This document shows, piece after piece, positions 10,601-21,939 of a stretch of DNA of 64,000 bases. The stretch is from assembly GCA_034359265.1 (NCBI GenBank), contig CP136896.1, positions 18,631,501 to 18,695,500 of the forward strand, given 5' to 3'. Made by a program: the position numbers and the translations under genes. Below the pieces are notes generated by a model, which ran no database searches, was not told the origin of the DNA, and saw only the letters and a list, made by a program, of their open reading frames with translations. The stretch is from Canna indica (Eukaryota; Streptophyta; Magnoliopsida; Zingiberales; Cannaceae). Numbering within the stretch: position 1 is the stretch's first letter; the number at the start of each line of letters is the position of its first letter.

Positions 10601-13332
10601 AGCACATTGAAATTGATTGTCATTTCATTAGGGAAAAAGTGCAATTCAAGAAGACAGTCTTGTCATTTGTGAGTTCCAATGATCAATTAGCTGATATGCT
10701 AACTAAGTCTTTAAGAGGTCCAAGAATAATCTACATATGTAACAAGTTGGGCATGCATGATATATTTGCTCCATATGTAACAAGTTGGGCATGCATGATA
10801 TATTTGCTCCAACTTGAGGAAGTGTTAAGGGACCAATATGTAAATACATTTATATCATTGGACTAAAGTGTAAATGTCTCTTATTATTAGGCCTGGCAAA
10901 TCGTGTCGGGCCGACCCGAAATTTTTTTTTGTCCGGCCCGGCCCGATAACGGTTCGGGCCGGCACGGCCCGTTAGCCCGAAAATATAAGGGTATAACGGA
11001 CCGAATCGGCTTGTCGGGCCCGATTCAGCCCGATAGCCAATTTCGGCCCGATTTGGCCCGATTAGTACCAAGGCTAGGTTGCTGCAGATAAATAAAATTG
11101 GATTAGGATTTTAGAATTGGGTTATTAGAATTGCAATTTTGAGTAGATAACTTAATGGGTATTATTAACGGGTCAAAAAAAATGCTAAAACTCATATTTG
11201 TTATCGGGCTATCGGGCCGGCAGGCCCGGTAGCACTAGGCCCGGCCCGGCCCGATAAGTGTCCGGGCCATATCAGGCCGGCCCAAAATTGGCCCGGACAT
11301 GATAAGAACCGGCCCGAACCCAATTTTATCGGGCTGGGTCGGGCTATCGGGCCGGCCGATAATTGCCGGGTCTACTTATTATTAGAGGTGGCAATGGGTC
11401 TTACTCGGGCCGACCTAGTTCCGAGCCGGGGCAGGCTCGTTGACCTTCGAGTCGTGCCTAGCACGGCCCAGCTGCTCAAAGGGGAGGCCCAGCTTGGGCT
11501 TGAGCTCGCCCCTTCTGGCTCGGGCTGGGCTCGGGCCGGCCCGAACATTAAAAACAATAATTATTAGGCCGACGGTGAAATTCGAGCCACTAACCTTAAG
11601 TTCTATTTGTGATGAACTAACCACTGCGCCAAGCCTCAATATTTGTTTTTATATATTTTTACTAACTAAAGTAATGACAATAACCACTGCACTAGCCTGC
11701 TGTGCCAGGCTGGCGCAGACCAGGCTAGGCCTGGCACCAGGCCTGTTGGCGCAGGGCCAGGCCTAGCCGGGTCCATGCCGTGCCAGGATCGGCACGGCCA
11801 GCTTTCGAGCCGTGCCAAGCACAACCCACGTGCCCAAGGGGGCGAGCCTAGTCCGCCCCTTGGGCCCAGACTGGTCGTGCCCGGCCCGACCCAAAATTTT
11901 ACGGGCCAGGCCCGGGCCGCCCAAGGGCAGCCCAACCCATTGCCTCCTCTAAGAAGAGGACTACCAAAATTAATTCTTTTCTCCCCAATTTCCACAATAT
12001 TGATTGGCGAAAGATATACAAATGCTAAATTAGTAGCTGAATGTAATTAGTGAACTGTGAACTACAGGAGGTTGGAATATAAGTTGCAAATAAATGCGTC
12101 AATGAGAAACTGTTATCTGAAGCATACAGCATAGGACAGCATTTGCATTATTACCACAAGATTTATAGTTCAAAAAAGATATTTTAAGTTTCAAGAAAGT
12201 ATTAACAGAAATTTGTCAAAATATGGGAGCTATAAGTATCTTGAAAAATTGTTCATACCTCTGACACAATAAGAATATGACCAAAATGAAGTCCAAATAT
12301 GCAAGTTACAGCAGCAGTTACCGAGCTGCAAACATAATTTTTGTATGACAGAAATCAATGGAATTGCAAAAATAAGAGATATCTTGTGATAAAATGGCAT
12401 CAAGCAATAGACTATGTGTACCTTAAGATGCCTTCAGGATCAAATGGAGATTGGCACCATGATGGGTACTTACTATCATCATCCTTGTGAGTGGTACAAA
12501 CCTAGTTATTAAAGTGGCAATGGTTCAAAAGTAAATATTATCTTATACATTTTCTTTTTGAGGAAAAAATATTATCATACACTTGAATAGTCATCTAAAT
12601 ATATTACCTTCAAATTTCTATATGTAGGCTTTTTGTACAGGTGTTCTATGCCAACAACATTGCGATCAATCATTGCGGCCGCATTACATGCTGGTCCAAG
12701 ATTGCCCCTCACTTCACATTTAACCTGAAATTTAGATAAGTAAATAACCAATTACATACTACATATACACCTAACACCCTGGTGCCATCAAATAGCTCTT
12801 CATGCAAGGAAGCACAAATTATAGCTCATCAAGAACATAAATTCCAGAATAGGAAATGTAAAGAGATTTTACCGTCTTAATGGCATAACTAGTTTGCACC
12901 GAAGAATTCAATGCAGTTTCTTGTATTACAAACTGCCAGTCTGGAACGTACATGCCATATAACAGCCCCAGATATATGCCGCATAGTAAAAACACTATGA
13001 TCCTGAGAAGTTAGAGTATAGCAAGTAAAGAACAAGGATAAGCCTTTTGTTGTCAAACACTGTCATGAATCCCTATGATTAAGGATAATCCACAACCATC
13101 ATCTGAATCCAAGAGAAACTTTTGGCAACAGAAGAGAAATATCATGTCACTTGAGCTACAGCGCAAAGTAAGCATTTATTAATTTCACTCATGTAGACTG
13201 GAACTACAAACTATGCTACATATAAGTAATAGAATATTTTCTTTCATGAAATGAAAAATCTACTGACATGTTTTAAACCTTACTTTAAAAAACAGCTAAA
13301 ATTAAGTTGCAGAGTCGATTAGAGTGTATCAT

Positions 13333-13370
<38 letters not shown>

Positions 13371-16300
13371 ATGTTGAGGGACAAAAACATATTTGTACAA
13401 CCAAAAACCAAGCAAGAAACTGCTGAGCCAACAAAGAATGGCCCATGCCTGCCTTATATTGATGTCAAAAAGCCCCTCTACTCTAGTTCAAAAAACATCT
13501 TTTTAGATAAACAGGGAATTCTCTAGTGCAGATATTAAGCCAAGGGTATCCTTCTAAACCAATCTCCAATAATAAGATAACTAGTTTTTACATATAATTT
13601 ACTATTTAATTTTATATTCTTATGTAATATTATAAATATTGAAGGACAATATTGAAAAATGTCCATGGGGAATAATATTCCTTGGATTTAGGGTTGAGGT
13701 GAGGAATAGTATTCCTCATCCATGGGGAATAGTATTCCTTATCTATTCCTTATGGCCCACCTATTCCTTGTCAACGAGTTGCAACCAAACAAGGGAATAA
13801 ATAGGTCATAAGGAATAATATATCATTCCTCATCCATGCCATCCAACCAAACGCCCCCTTACAATACATAGATCATGCATGGAAAAAGATTATCTATATT
13901 AGATAAGGGTACACCGGCCCAAATAAAGTAAATAAACTGATGGTCACAAAAATGAGATTTTGAACTCAACAAATATGAATTCTCGTACCACTGAAAGTAG
14001 TAATCTCTAAAAAGTCTGCGTCCTGTGTTCATAGTTGTGGAGCTGGACAACCATATTTCACATAAAGAGGCAACAATGTATCCAATAGCTATTCTCTGTT
14101 TCATGAAGAAGAAAAGCATTAAATAACATATTATTCAAAAAGCTGATGCCAAGGAATCTCTAGAACCAAATGATAAAACATGTTTAAAAAAATCATACAT
14201 CAAACAATTAGAACAGGACAGAGCTAATGTACTTTTCTAGTTTGTAATACCTGTAGAATACCAAAAAAACGAATTTTCTCTATATCAACACCATAAGTTA
14301 AGGAATTTATTCCATGAAAATAACCACCTGAAATAAGAAAGTTGACCTGGTAAATATATGAATAAGTTGTTTGTTAAAATAAAATAATAGATCCAATTAG
14401 GGCATGTTCATATATAGTATACTGATCAAACAAAAGGTGAATGTACTTCCAAGCAACAGCCAATACAACATCAGTTACAAGTTACAGTGCTGCCTTCCAT
14501 AAGCCATCATAAAATTTTCATGTCAATTGAGAAGAAAGAGGATATGAGAATCATGTAGGATAACAAACATGTCCTGGTGAAGAGATATGGGAATCATGTA
14601 GGATAACAAACATGTCCTGGTGAAGAGATATGGTGAAGAGTTGGCAAATAAGGAATTTATTCCAAAGTAAGGAGGTTGTAAGAGATAATTTACTTTTATA
14701 CATGTGAAGAGTTGGCAAAGAAGGAATTTATTCCAAAGTAAGGAGGTTGTAAGAGATAATTTATTTTTATATTTTTCTCCTACATCTATTTTTCCACTTT
14801 AGTCTCCGAAATGTTTCAGGCACAGAAAAGGCAGCTCACTACAAGTTCATTGGTACTTACAAGTGGTTTATACTGGTCTGAATATATTCAAGCACCAGCT
14901 GAGGTCCTGCAACTGTGCTATAACCATCTCAATAGGGATGTGACCACTAAGATGGGACATAATTTAACAGACACTAGGACTTTAATGGTATTGAAATGGC
15001 ATACATTGATCATGTAGTATGAACTTTTGGTACCATCAATGGCCAAGTATAGCACATTAGAATTGGACAGCAAATATGAAACAACTATGTAAACACAGAA
15101 GAATGATTATTCTCCTTGTTCACTATGTGAGTATGGCACATTTCGTAGTATCAAATCAAGAAAATTTATCTACAGATCTTTAAAATTTATGTGATTGAGA
15201 AAGATTTGTATCAAGTAATGACTGAGTTGTAATACTATAAATAGTTATTTATTTCATTTACCACAACTCTTTTTAATAAAAAAAATCTTTCTTTCATCCT
15301 CTAGCATTTGTAATTAGTGGGTTCTATTACAGTATACAGTGTAAACCTATTAATATGTATTTATTGCATTCTAATAATGCCTTATCTTAATAGAAAGTTC
15401 ATTCTTTCATCCCCTAGCATTTGTCATAACAGGTTCTATAACTCCAATTTTGCAGTAGGCGGTCAATCTCATGGATCATGATCAAGTTCAAGGCAACCAT
15501 CTTGCTGAGAAAGATTACAAGATGAATCTCATCTAACATTTTTGCACTCAAAACTTAGAAGGCAGAACTTAAGGATATAGAGGGTGGATTCAAACATCAA
15601 TAGCCTTCAAATTGATGCCAACAAGAGAGGAATTATTGGTTACTGGGACTTTTTTCTACTACAGGAAAGCTTGAATGCTTGATTGCATTTTTCAATCCTA
15701 ACTCAGGAACAACATCTTTTCAAATGAAAGGTCCTAAAAGACGCATTATTGTACCAAATAAAAAATGACTACTTTTTAGCTTTTAAATTTTACTTAATTA
15801 AGATAGTGTTATAATAGTAGTAACTTGAATAGAGTATTCTAGTGTATCTTCCTAGTTATAATTAAGAATGCTTCTATCATGCCTCAATCTAATAAAATTT
15901 TCCTTTCATCTTTGATGGGTGTTGGCAGTTGACTTAGTACATCTTGCTGCACTCATTTAGTCATGGACTAATTGCTAAATCATAACAAAAATTTCTCTCT
16001 CCCATTTAATGGATTTGCATGTTGCTTAGAGTTCCCATGAAAGACTCCTCTTTAATGTTTCCGTCCTTATCAAATGTTATATCAGGCCTCTAATGACCCT
16101 ATTAACTCATTTCCATTGTATGAGTGTATGACAGGCAAAATGTTGAATAGTCAAATATGTTATTTTCATTAACTTAAACAATACTGTCATAGTCACAAGA
16201 CATACTACTATGAGAGTGACTGGAACATACAGTATATAAAATAAGAGCACATGTACAAACAAGAACTTTCCTAGAAAAGATTGAGCAAACATTTGGTACT

Positions 16301-18258
16301 ATCACCTTGGAGAAGAATACCAAGAACGAAGAGTTTTGCTGCCTTTAGAATTGCCCTGTATGTTGATTGAACTTTATTGGATTTGTTCTGAGACCAAAGA
16401 AGAGAAGTTTCATATTAGTCGTGGGATATCTTGATGTGCCATAAACAGATCCTGGGTAACTAAATAGATTTAATAAACAACTCCATGATACATGTAAAGA
16501 TGTATACTTCTGCAAATAATCTCCAAACATATGAATAAATTTTGAAAAATAATAACTAACTAAACAAGTAATCATTGTTTTTGAAGTTCATAACGATATC
16601 TTCACTTACAATTTGAGTAAATTTCAAGTTCAAATGAATTTTCAAGAGCATATCTCAAGCAAAATGTATAAGAACAACACTTCTATTGATGACTGACTGC
16701 AAATGGAAGTATTATGCATAAGATTCAACTTCATAATGGTTCAGCATCACATATTAAGAAAAGCTATGACAATTTAGGTATTATATGTCAATCTTTGATT
16801 TGTTAAGTAGTTCCATATCATAATCATATATGTATTTGTTCAGACCCAAGATTCTATCTGAAGATACAGATCAATCAAGGTTTGCATAGTGAGGTATAAT
16901 CAGTATTATTGAAACATATTTGGTAGGAAAACAAAAGGAGGAAGTAGGCATATCATGTGTCCAACATCTGTCAGCTTATGTACAAACTATGGTTCATAGA
17001 AAAAGTTGAGATAAACAAAGAGCAAAAACACTTCTTACCTTATAGACAATTGAAATAGAAATACCGGCAATGAAAAGAAAAAATGGCATCACAAAGTCTG
17101 CCAAGCGCACACCATCCCATGGAGCATGAGCAACAAATGGCAATATGGAACCAGCATAATCAACAAATATCATCAGCTGCGATAAAAAAATTGGTTATAA
17201 TCTAAAAAGTAAATAAAAAAACGGGGTTTCACTCTAAATATAACACCAAATATTCAGATTCAAGAATGTAATGATTTAGGAAACAACCAACTCCATCGAA
17301 GGCAAATCAACCAAAGTTGCATTAGCTGCTGCCAATAGAAATATCATAAAAAAAGGGAGCAATTCCCACTTTTGTGGGCTTTGGGGAGGGTTGATGATGT
17401 ACGCGGCCTTCTCCTTGCTTTTTGCAAAGAGGTTGTTTCCATGGCTCAAACTCATGACCTCGAGGTCGCAAGTGGGTAACTTTACCGTTACGCCAAGCCA
17501 CCCTCTCTAATAGAAATATTATATATTCTACAAATATCATCAAAGAAACTGCTAGATATTTTTTATATGGGATTATAATTTATGAATCATCAATATGAAA
17601 TATAGGTTCAATAACCAATTCAATCAAGAACAAACTTACATATTCCATGTAAAAGTTAAATTTCAAATAATATATTAAGGGATAGATGAACAAGATAGAC
17701 TATCCTGAAAATATAGAGCTTCATGCATATTCAAAGAAATAGAGTTGTATCTCCACTGTGAATCTGGAAATCCTCAAGTTATCATATAATTTGCATGAGC
17801 CACATTCGTCAAATATTAGCACATCATCCAATCACAACTGAGACGATTGAATTATTTATACGTACTGAGAGCTCAATTGCTTGTCCGGTCCAATTCTGGA
17901 CTGACCGGCCTTTTCCCCCGGTCCGCTTCCGGTCTAACTGACCGGTCCGGTCCAGGCTTTAAAGCTTTGCAACTACAACTTTTTGAAAAGTGCAAAACAC
18001 AATGAAGCTCATAGCCAAATCGATCAAGAAACTGAACCATCAAACGCTAATCCTTTCTCAAGAAAAAAGAACCACAGCAAATCGAAATCCAGGTAGTCAA
18101 ACTTAGCAGCTCAAGAAGCTAAGAGAGGAGCTTACAGCGATGGATAGACCTCGGAAGACATCGAGAGACGCGACCCGAGTTGTTCTCCCTCTCCTCCCGT
18201 CCTTCCCCGGATCTTCGACTACTTCGCCGCCTCCGCTCAGTGGAACGTAATCGCCCAT
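7647..18258 (-). CDS. HGSNAT: HGSNAT-family multipass membrane acetyltransferase, 13 exons
   Basis: Exons (high to low coordinate): 18136-18258, 17039-17176, 16306-16387, 14251-14327, 13989-14095, 12873-13002, 12608-12724, 12422-12501, 12259-12325, 9489-9567, 9309-9400, 8619-8762, 7647-7679. All have GT/AG borders and compatible phases and sum to 1269 nt, 422 residues plus stop. The start MGDYVPLSGGG was chosen because the family motif RVASLDVFRGLSIA follows shortly after; an upstream in-frame ATG (18330) adds an unlikely leader. Other family landmarks are HAPWDGVRLADFVMPFFLF (with the His, about residue 58, that matches the proposed catalytic His), GGYFHG, GLLYGMYVPDW, GPACNA, PFDPEGIL and EWMGKYSLSIFV, with many hydrophobic segments. 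In animals the family N-acetylates heparan glucosamine across the lysosomal membrane; the plant substrate is unknown. The gene looks intact despite TE-filled introns. Confidence 0.9.
9698..9709 (+). promoter_or_regulatory. Copia primer-binding site
   Basis: tggtatcagagc directly after the left LTR end (CCACA) is complementary to the 3' end of initiator tRNA-Met, the usual primer of plant copia elements. It fixes the element as plus-strand. Confidence 0.85.
10261..10339. repeat. Inverted repeat (hairpin) in the copia deletion scar
   Basis: A 27-bp arm at 10261-10287 (atattgatgattcataaatt...) is the exact complement of 10313-10339, with a 25-bp AT-rich loop. It lies between the 5' leader and the RNase H relic, where most of the polyprotein is missing. 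The right arm lies within a 39-bp stretch (10311-10349) found again exactly at 17569-17607 in intron 1 of the host gene. Confidence 0.85.
10353..10822 (+). pseudogene. Copia RNase H relic
   Basis: The frame reads through GYCVMLGDNLISWKSKK, then an in-frame TAG, then TVVATSSAEAEY, LLCDNQT, RTKHIEIDCHFIREK and DQLADMLTKSL, the conserved C-terminal RNase H order of copia polyproteins. The TAG sits where Gln usually stands (a CAG to TAG change). A short duplication of the segment around aacaagttgggcatgcatgatatatttgctcc occurs at the 3' end (10740-10810). It ends at the right LTR. Confidence 0.85.
10888..11374. mobile_element. Non-autonomous hAT-like element (member 3)
   Basis: 487 bp between perfect 8-bp target duplications cttattat (10880-10887 and 11375-11382). 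The ends are TAGGCCTGGCAAAT and, inverted, TAGACCCGGCAATT. Both ends are packed with GGCCCG/CGGGCC motifs, resembling the subterminal repeats of the rice nDart group (family comparison from memory). The centre is AT-rich and has no coding sequence. It lies in the right LTR of the copia relic. Confidence 0.82.
11383..11951. mobile_element. Non-autonomous hAT-like element (member 4), abutting member 3
   Basis: 569 bp with ends TAGAGGTGGCAATGGGT and, inverted, TAGAGGAGGCAATGGGT. It starts immediately after the right target duplication of member 3. Its own left duplication is missing: the right flank is agaagagg, while the left LTR copy shows that a stretch like tatatatagtggt was lost. Flanks are rich in GGCCCG and GGCACGGC motifs. 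The core (11572-11640) on the minus strand has a perfect A-box, TGGCGCAGTGG, and a B-box-like GGCTCGAATTTC. Confidence 0.75.
13337..13369. repeat. (TC)n microsatellite
   Basis: About 16 TC units in the intron between exons 5 and 6 of the HGSNAT-like gene. Confidence 0.95.
13640..13860. mobile_element. MITE-like repeat fragment
   Basis: The segment ends in ccaaccaaacgccccctta, the complement of a GGGGGCGTTTGGTTGG terminus followed by TTA, the form seen in Tourist/Harbinger-type MITEs. The inside repeats ccatggggaatagtattcctt-type units. A matching left terminus was not found, so it is probably truncated. It lies in an intron. Confidence 0.4.
14543..14770. repeat. Two adjacent tandem duplications in an intron
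   Basis: A 43-bp unit (tcatgtaggataacaaacat...) at 14551 recurs at 14594. Directly after it a 71-bp unit beginning ttggcaaa at 14641 recurs at 14712. Both are nearly identical copies, so they are recent. No coding sequence. Confidence 0.85.
17345..17508 (-). mobile_element. tRNA-derived SINE in intron 1 of the HGSNAT-like gene
   Basis: Perfect 11-bp target duplication aatagaaatat at 17334-17344 and 17509-17519. On the minus strand the 164-bp body starts GGTGGCTTGGCGTAACGG (A-box-like) and has a B-box-like GAGTTTGAGCC about 40 bp later. It ends in a short T/A-rich tail at 17345. Length, two Pol III boxes and target duplication are those of a plant SINE. It is in the same orientation as the host gene. 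Confidence 0.85.
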
Positions 18259-18897
18259 TTCGTCGCAGAATAAACGAGGAAAGCGGAGCAAGGTCGGAAA
18301 AAGGTACTTTTTTAACTGGTACATCATCACTTTATATCAGGTTGATTGTGGAGCGTCGGATGTACGCCCTATTGTGTTTCGCTCGGGTTCTGGTGCTTCG
18401 CTCCATTACTACGTACTAAAATGGCCGAAGTCTCGGAGGTGATGGAGGCACAGACCACTGAGGGCGGTGAGCGTACTCGCGAAATGTGATGTTAATTATG
18501 GAAAACTTATCTTACTGAGATGAGAAACATCAATAACCAAACCTGCTCTTTGATTGTACTATTTGAAGGGACCCAGAAATGGTTCCACTATTAGGCGAGT
18601 ACACGACTTGAGTTGATTAGTATGGCGTGCCTAAATAATCTTTTTGAATTCATCGTAAGGAGACGCACGGTGATGTCATGTACCGGGAAAAATTGGGTCT
18701 TGTCCTGTCTCTCAGTGGCCCCACTTGGAATTTTATCCACGTGGCTATCTTTCGTTGGAAGTTGTGGTCAATATGCTCGTCTGACTTAACACCGGATTTG
18801 TTAATTTAATAGTTTTAAATGTTTGAAAATTTTGGTAAAATTATAATTTTTTACGTGTTCAAATTGCCTCAATCTTTTCATAAACTTAATTATTATA
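18259..18897. promoter_or_regulatory. 5' UTR and putative promoter region of the HGSNAT-like gene
   Basis: Unique-looking sequence upstream (right) of the start codon. No clear TATA box was assigned, and no second gene starts here although a short plus-strand frame exists. AT content rises to the right, where the inverted repeat at 18898 begins. Confidence 0.4.
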
Positions 18898-19030
18898 GGC
18901 TTAATTATATTTTTGATTCCCTAAAATTTTTTTTTTTTCGTTTGATCTATTCTTTTTAAAAAAATTCTGTTTAGTTCCTCGAAAATTATTTTCATTTCCA
19001 TTTGCTCTCTCCGTAACTTTTACTATTAAG
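18898..19030. repeat. Left arm of an inverted-repeat pair flanking the CACTA element
   Basis: Starts ggcttaattatatttttg and continues with tttgatct...ctgtttagt...tccgtaactttt. The complement of 32012-32143 gives the same order (ggcttaaatatatttttgg, catttgatct, ctgtttagtct, tccgttaactttt) with moderate divergence. The GGCTTAAATATATTTTTGGTCCC form is a widespread plant repeat end, often linked to MULEs with long inverted repeats (from memory). No target duplication found. Confidence 0.65.
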
Positions 19031-19200
19031 TGTCAATGCTGACATGGATAAAAGATGAATCAAACAAAAAAAAATGAGATATTTTAAAGAACTAGATGAA
19101 TAAAATATTTTATATATTATTATATTTTCGTTAACTTTTTTCGTTTGGTCCATCTTTAATCAATGTCATCATTGTCGTGTTGGCACTTATTACAAAAAAA

Positions 19201-20970
19201 TAAAATTTCACCGACGAATTTATTACCAACCGATGCTTTTTATTGGTATTATCAACAAAATCACTAACATATACACGTAGTTGTTAGTAAAATTTAGAAA
19301 ATCTTATATTTTTAGCATTCCTTCTTATTTTTTTAGCCAACCACATTTTTTTCCCCCACCCGACAAAACCCGCGCCCTTCTTTTTTGTTTTCTCCATCCG
19401 ACAAATTTTTGCATGTGCGCGACTCTTCCCATCCGACTCTTCTCTAGCCGCGACTCTTCCTCAGGCCCTTTCTTCCCTTGCCACCCGTGACACTCTCGCC
19501 GACACCCGCAGAGGCCCATCGCCGACAAAATCTCGCAGAGGCTCATCGCTATGTGCCTTTCTTCCGCAAGCTCCCCCTGCCACCCGCGACTTATCCCCCA
19601 TCCGACACTCTCACAGACCCCTTTCTTCCTCAAGCTTGATTTCTCCAAATTCCTCAAGTAAATTTCTTTAATCTTCGACAATTCTCGCAGGCCCCTTTCT
19701 TTATTAGAGTACAAGGTCAATTGCATATGATTACTTGGGGTTTTAATCAGGCATGCAATAATGCTAGACTTGCAGGAAATCATTCTGCCATTTTTTTTTA
19801 TCAAACAGAAAATTGGAGGTTAAAATGAGACTACACTTGCTAAACCTCTTGCATCAAGGTTAAAATATTTGCTAACATCAGGAGCCAAATAGCAAAGCAA
19901 TATGCATTAGATTTAGAAACCCTTGCAAAATTGGCAACCAACTTGCCTTCTGCCATCTTGAAAAATTCGTACTAACACAAGCTGAACTTTGTAATAGCAA
20001 AGGATAAATTACAGGTACTTGTTGGTAAAACAGGGGAGACTAGTCTGCCTGAAATTTGTGAGCATTTTTAGGTGGATATATTAAATGTTAGTCATGAGTT
20101 GATAAGGTAATTCTAAGCCATCATATTCAATATGAATGTCCACAACTTAGTTTGGAGCTTTTTACCTGCTTGGTAATGAAATCAATTGTCTATTTCTATC
20201 CTTGTTCTACCTTATTAGTGGAGTGCATTTACTAATATATTCTTCTATCATTTTCCTCCCTTATTAATGGACACTGCATTTACTAATTAATATACTTGTT
20301 TTGCTTTTTTTTCTTACCTTACCATTCCTTGAATAATCTTTATAGCCAATTAGCCATAGATTTGTTGGTGGAATATCACTGCTTCAGTTAATGAAAGACT
20401 TTGAAGAGGGTAGTCAATTAACAGCAAAGAGCTTCTTTTTCTTTCTTTTGTTTTTTTCCAATGAAAAAGGTTGAAATATTGGCATCTATTTTTTTGAAAA
20501 ATGAAAAAGATACATTGAGAAGTCCTTTTAATTCGCTAACTATGCTAATTCTTTTTGCTTTCTTAACGAAATAATAAGCAACAACATAATGTCTAAATAG
20601 TATACACAAATGATAGGTTTAAATAGTTTTCTTGTTTACTGTGGATCTTTGACCACCTCTTTTCTTTAGTTCATTTTTTTTTTTTCTTGTTTAATGTGAA
20701 TTATTTTTCTCCATGCTTGTAAGCATATGTTGATCTTTCGCCCGTATCTTATACTTGTTTTTTCATTTTTACTAAGTGTAATTTATCATCATGTAGTAAT
20801 TCAAATGCATTATATAGTTGAGGATTTTATCTTCTAACATCGATATGCAGGAGTTGAATATTTGTTGGATCCAAACTTTTCCTTTGCAAAAGTTGTTGAA
20901 CGATACATTGACGTAGATGATTGCCCATTATTTAGTTTTGTTTGTTAATACTAAGAAAGTATAGACTGAA
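19201..20970 (+). other. CACTA 5' region without recognisable coding sequence
   Basis: After the subterminal repeats comes a C-rich stretch (19330-19640, cccacccgac-like motifs, ORFs only by composition) and then AT-rich DNA. A possible acceptor plus short frame (GVEYLLDPNFSFAKVVERY, about 20850-20910) precedes the copia insertion, but I recognise no family. Probably leader exons and introns of the transposon gene. Confidence 0.35.
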
Positions 20971-20975
20971 TATTT

Positions 20976-21454
20976 TGTAAGACAAATCTTACATCAAGTA
21001 TTTCATGAATTTAAGAATATCATAAATAAATTAGTAAGATAAGATCTTACTTGATGATGACATATTTGCAGCGGAATAAACTTCTGGATCTCCAAGGAAA
21101 GCCGGGTCTTCCTCCACAACACCGCCTCAAATGCTCTGCTTTCGATGGGGAAAGCAACTATGAGCTAGGGTTTTTCCACACGGTGTATAGAGGGGACCTA
21201 GCCACTATTTATAACTGATTATATGGGCTCGTCCATCACGGGTTTCATTAATCGGGCCTACACTTGATTAATCACACCAATCATGGTTAAGTGTTTCAAG
21301 CTCGAATCACATGGATCAAGATCACATGAGCTAACAGGCATCTCAATAATGGATCATAAGATCAAACCCTCTTTTATCAAATCAAAACATTACAATTGAT
21401 TGTAGCCCACATATGAAAAATGAAAATATAGAATATTTAAAAAATATTCTAACA
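20976..21454 (-). repeat. 3' LTR of the young copia-derived element
   Basis: On the minus strand TGTTAGAATATT...CTTACA, 479 bp, preceded by the purine run AAGTGGGAGAA. One mismatch to its partner LTR. Confidence 0.92.
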
Positions 21455-21939
21455 TTCTCCCACTTGGGCAAGATCAATTGTAAAGTTTTATTTTTGAAAA
21501 AATAAATTTAAAAAACGACACTCGGGTTTAATCATATATTTCAAAAAATATGGCCACAAAATAATAAATAAAAAATAAAATAAAAATATGACCACAAAAT
21601 AAAAAATAAAAATGATCCAAGATGCAACACTTATTATGACTCATATCAACAACCAATGATATCGAATCATGGCAGCCATCATGACAATACGGGACATAAG
21701 ACTTTCCATGGTCACGAATACCACTGATATTGCTAACAATTGTCATTGGTGTGGAGTGTAGCACGAAAATAACACTCAAAATGATCCGATAAGAACAGTG
21801 TTATTTTCATTGTCAGTCCTCATACTTTCTCTTCTAGATATACCTTTCGGTAGGAGAAAGCGTATGGTTTTTAGAAAACCATCAAGTCCCTAGACTCAAA
21901 ATTGGCATCAATCAACGGGCAACATGATTCACATGACAC

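Larger units (their letters stand above)
9577..11996 (+). mobile_element. Gutted Ty1/copia element in an intron of the HGSNAT-like gene
   Basis: The left LTR (9577-9697, about 121 bp, end CCACA) is followed by a perfect primer-binding site tggtatcagagc (9698-9709). Only a copia RNase H relic (10353-10822) remains inside; gag, protease, integrase and most of RT are gone. The right LTR (10823-11996) matches the left one but is interrupted by two hAT-like elements (10888-11951). The element is antisense to the host gene, between exons 9 and 10. Only 9 bp separate the left LTR from the exon 10 splice acceptor. Confidence 0.85.

Noticed and set aside
11440..12050. Several frames around 90-109 codons
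   Set aside because: All are within hAT-like elements made of GGCCCG repeats, open by composition and in conflicting frames.
17880..17955. ggtccggt-rich patch resembling the hAT-like words
   Set aside because: No TAGGG-type termini or 8-bp duplication could be found around it.
18259..18330. Upstream in-frame ATG of the HGSNAT-like gene
   Set aside because: It would add a leader unlike the family; the MGDYVPL start places the conserved LDVFRG motif at the usual distance.
19325..19804. 159-codon minus-strand frame in the CACTA 5' region
   Set aside because: Opposite to the transposon genes, composed of biased C-rich (plus) sequence, with no recognisable motif.
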